The position numbers were made by a program, and so were the translations under genes. The notes beneath the pieces were generated by a model that saw nothing but the letters and a program-made list of their open reading frames with translations, did not search any database and was not told the origin of the DNA. Positions 16,382-18,052 of a DNA stretch of 18,052 nt are shown here, piece after piece; position 1 is the first letter of the stretch, and the number at the start of each line of letters is the position of its first letter. The DNA comes from JASFHF01 sp050123375 (GTDB taxonomy: Bacteria; Pseudomonadota; Gammaproteobacteria; UBA12402). The stretch is taken from NCBI GenBank assembly GCA_050123375.1, contig JASFHF010000038.1, positions 1 to 18,052 of the forward strand, read 5' to 3'.

Positions 16382-17512
16382 TCACTGCTCAACATCCGGT
16401 TTATAAATAATATTGCTAATCGCTTCTTCCAATCCTATTACTGCTTCTTCAATCATCGGTGTTTTTAATGCGGTTCCCATTTCTTTTTCCGCCAACCAAT
16501 GAGCAAAAGGTCCCGCCACTTCACTCACAACTGTTTGCCGGCCAACCGCATTCAGCATAAACCATAATTTTCTATCAACCGGCTTCAACCAAAGAAATTC
16601 AGCGCTTGAAAGCACTCCATCGGTACGGGCTAATTGCAACATCGAAGCCATTACCGTAAGTAAATATGCATGTTTTTGACTAACTTCAACAACAGCAGGA
16701 TAATTTTTATATTTCTTTAATAATTCTTCGGCACCAGAAAAATTCAACTTTCCTTGTTTTGCGGAATGCGAAATTTTATTCAAAAGTTCTCTTGATTCAT
16801 CCGATTTTCTTGCTGCTTTTGCCACAAAGGCAGCATAAAGAGCTTTAACATGCGGCTTAAGATTTTCTGCTCCCGGCCACAAATATCCTAATTGTGCTGC
16901 AAAAACCTTGTTTGCTTTATTTTTTAAAACTGTTGCCACTATTTTTTCACGGCTTCCAAGCACTCTTTCTTTCGTTTCTCTTTTTTTTACTTTTAATAAC
17001 TTATACTTTTTTGCAAAACGCATCGGCGATAACGCCATCGCCCATTGCCCTTTATCAATATCCTCTTTGACTAAATCCAATGACATTACCGGAGATTCAT
17101 ACGGCCAAATCTCTGTTTCAGATTTAAGCAATGCCTTCATATCATAAGTACGTTTAAAACCAGTTGTAGCACTTTTAAAATAAAGAACTATTCCCAATAA
17201 CACCATAATGATAACTAATGGAATCCGTAAATAATATCCCACCTTGCCTGCGACAAGCACAACTGTAGGAAACGAAACTTGTTGCGGATTAGCGTTCAAA
17301 ATTAGTGATTTAGTTTGACCAAGAACATCAGCAAAAAACTGAATGATTGTGATTTCAAAAAGCTTAAGATGAAAAAACAGCCTGACTAATTCAGCATGTG
17401 CAAAATACCAGGTACCCCAAAGAAATATAAATACTCCTACGATGACCCATACAATGCCCATGGATCCTTCATGCTGTCCTCCTCCGCCTTGCTGTTGTTG
17501 TGCTGGTGGCAT
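16382..17512 (-). CDS. icmP/dotM: T4BSS coupling-complex protein IcmP/DotM
   Basis: A 376-residue inner-membrane protein, partner of DotL in the coupling complex. In Legionella its cytosolic domain binds effectors with Glu-rich C-terminal signals. It has a Gln/Gly-rich start (PPAQQQQGGGGQ), a first helix (~19-37) and a second helix (~94-113). The cytosolic domain (~120-376) is basic early on (KKYKLLKVKKRETKERVLGSREK), then helical, with RKLWFMLNAVGRQTVVSEVAGPFAHW near 323-348. Length and layout match known DotM. It is the first gene of the cluster in this window. The usual upstream neighbour icmQ is absent. Confidence 0.96.
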   Translation of the reverse strand: MPPAQQQQGGGGQHEGSMGIVWVIVGVFIFLWGTWYFAHAELVRLFFHLKLFEITIIQFFADVLGQTKSLILNANPQQVSFPTVVLVAGKVGYYLRIPLVIIMVLLGIVLYFKSATTGFKRTYDMKALLKSETEIWPYESPVMSLDLVKEDIDKGQWAMALSPMRFAKKYKLLKVKKRETKERVLGSREKIVATVLKNKANKVFAAQLGYLWPGAENLKPHVKALYAAFVAKAARKSDESRELLNKISHSAKQGKLNFSGAEELLKKYKNYPAVVEVSQKHAYLLTVMASMLQLARTDGVLSSAEFLWLKPVDRKLWFMLNAVGRQTVVSEVAGPFAHWLAEKEMGTALKTPMIEEAVIGLEEAISNIIYKPDVEQ

Positions 17513-17552
17513 ATAACCCTGTTCTCCGAAATATACGCTGGCCTGTTTTTAA

Positions 17553-17706
17553 GGAACGGAGCTTTACATGATTACAAAGCAACAAAGTTGTCGGGTCGCG
17601 AGCTTTACATAATTACAATGCCCTGCTTGCTGCTTTGTAATCATGTAAAGCTCCGACCCTTGAACAAATTAACTAATTATCTTGTAACTATGTAAAACTC
17701 CATCCC
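17553..17706. repeat. R1 palindromic element, outer copy split by another copy
   Basis: The left arm (17553-17577, ggaacg then gagctttacatgattacaa sharing a g) continues with agcaacaaag, as in copies A and B. The matching right arm is at 17681-17706 (its complement gggatggagttttacatag, then ttacaag). Instead of a 16-base loop there are about 100 bases, of which 67 are a second, complete R1 palindrome. The arms agree at about 20 of 25 positions, less than in other copies, as expected for an older element. Confidence 0.82.
17593..17659. repeat. R1 palindromic element, inner copy
   Basis: Arms 17593-17618 and 17635-17659 begin and end with gggtcg and cgaccc and share the gagctttacat core. They differ by one extra base and one substitution. 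The 16-base loop is tgccctgcttgctgct, different from the loops of A and B, except that its end (gctgctttgtaa) matches the complement of the usual ttacaaagca start. This suggests the inner copy lies in the opposite orientation. Confidence 0.88.
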
Positions 17707-17905
17707 GCCTAATTCTTTCACAAAAAAATCAGTTTCCCCATATTAAACAATAGCATATACCCATAATACTGCAAGTTAATGAGCGAGACTCACCCCCATT
17801 ATTTTCTTTATGATTTAGAAAACCAACATCTGGAGCGCCAAACAAGTTTTTCAATACAATCAAATGTTTATTGTAAACGAGTTTGCATTATATACTGTCA
17901 AAATT
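17707..17905. other. Intergenic region between dotM and the right-hand transcription unit
   Basis: No open reading frame of note. On the minus strand TTGCAG (17774-17769) and TATTGT (17752-17747), 16 bases apart, are a weak candidate promoter for dotM. A small perfect inverted repeat GTTTATTGTAAAC (17866-17878) could be an operator for the plus-strand promoter that follows. icmQ, which normally precedes icmP, is not here in any frame. Confidence 0.4.
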
Positions 17906-17914
17906 TGGTATACT
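17906..17914 (+). promoter_or_regulatory. Extended -10 promoter, plus strand
   Basis: TGGTATACT is an extended -10 element (TG, one base, TATACT). A further TATACT lies at 17891-17896. There is no good -35 at 16-18 bases; TTGCAT at 17883 is 20 bases away. Transcription would start near 17920 and run out of the window to the right, away from dotM. Confidence 0.5.
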
Positions 17915-17942
17915 AAGCCCATTTGCTATAACTTGCATATTT

Positions 17943-18001
17943 CCCCGCGGCTTGCCGCGGGGTGGTGTTAAAGGGAAAGTTTGAAAACCGTAGGTTTTCA
18001 A
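17943..18001 (+). ncRNA. Structured leader with two perfect hairpins
   Basis: Hairpin 1 is 17943-17962: CCCCGCGG, loop CTTG, CCGCGGGG, eight G-C pairs. Hairpin 2 is 17981-18001: TTGAAAACC, loop GTA, GGTTTTCAA, nine pairs. Both fall shortly after the extended -10 element. I do not recognise a known riboswitch or RNA family. It may be a 5' untranslated leader or the start of a small RNA; the window ends too soon to tell. Confidence 0.45.
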
Positions 18002-18039
18002 GTATGATGCGCGAATGGAAGTAAAGAAGAGTAACCATT

Positions 18040-18052
18040 GTGCGTATCAAAC
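18040..18052 (+). CDS. Possible start of a right-hand gene (partial)
   Basis: A GTG at 18040 has AAGAAGAG about eight bases upstream and reads Met-Arg-Ile-Lys before the window ends. An ATG at 18015 in another frame (MEVKKSNHCAYQ) is an alternative. Too short to identify. Confidence 0.2.

Noticed and set aside
17588..17665. Target-site duplication flanking the inner R1 copy
   Set aside because: Only TTG is shared by the two flanks, too short to distinguish from chance.

Overview
The window is an AT-rich bacterial segment that carries most of a Dot/Icm type IVB secretion system (T4BSS) gene cluster. All confident genes lie on the minus strand. The gene families and their order are those of the order Legionellales (Gammaproteobacteria: Legionella, Coxiella, Rickettsiella, Aquicella, Berkiella and relatives). 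I cannot name the genus from sequence alone. The short dotG, the missing icmM/dotJ and the many small palindromic repeats between genes argue against L. pneumophila itself.

Layout in transcription order, from right to left: a non-coding region of about 540 bases (17513-18052), then icmP/dotM, icmO/dotL, icmN/dotK, a repeat-bearing gap where Legionella has icmM/dotJ, icmL/dotI, icmK/dotH, icmE/dotG, icmG/dotF, icmC/dotE, icmD/dotP, icmJ/dotN and icmB/dotO. Sixty bases further on come two genes unrelated to secretion: an L-fucose/D-arabinose isomerase-like protein and an FGGY kinase with the TCSLV motif of D-ribulokinases. At the extreme left a short plus-strand fragment looks like the C-terminal end of a TauE/SafE permease.

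How the genes work together: DotH, DotG, DotF and DotK belong to the envelope-spanning core and outer-membrane complex. DotI, DotE and DotP are inner-membrane parts. DotO is the large VirB4-like ATPase at the cytoplasmic base. DotL, DotM and DotN form the coupling complex that brings effectors to the machine. The right-hand neighbours known from Legionella (icmQ, R, S, T) and the left-hand ones (tphA, icmF) are not here, so this block has been separated from them. The isomerase and kinase could form a short route from D-arabinose (or a related aldose) through D-ribulose to D-ribulose 5-phosphate.

The intergenic spaces are the least ordinary part. One family of ~70-base palindromes (R1, stem core gagctttacatRattacaa) occurs four times: between isomerase and kinase, between dotK and dotI, and as a nested pair upstream of dotM. 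A second family (R2, 19-bp terminal inverted repeats starting ATAGGACTTACG) occurs once intact between dotE and dotP, with a truncated copy beside it and a worn copy between dotF and dotG. A separate perfect palindrome sits between the Shine-Dalgarno sequence and the start codon of dotO, where folding would restore normal spacing. At the right edge a plus-strand extended -10 promoter appears to drive a leader with two perfect hairpins.
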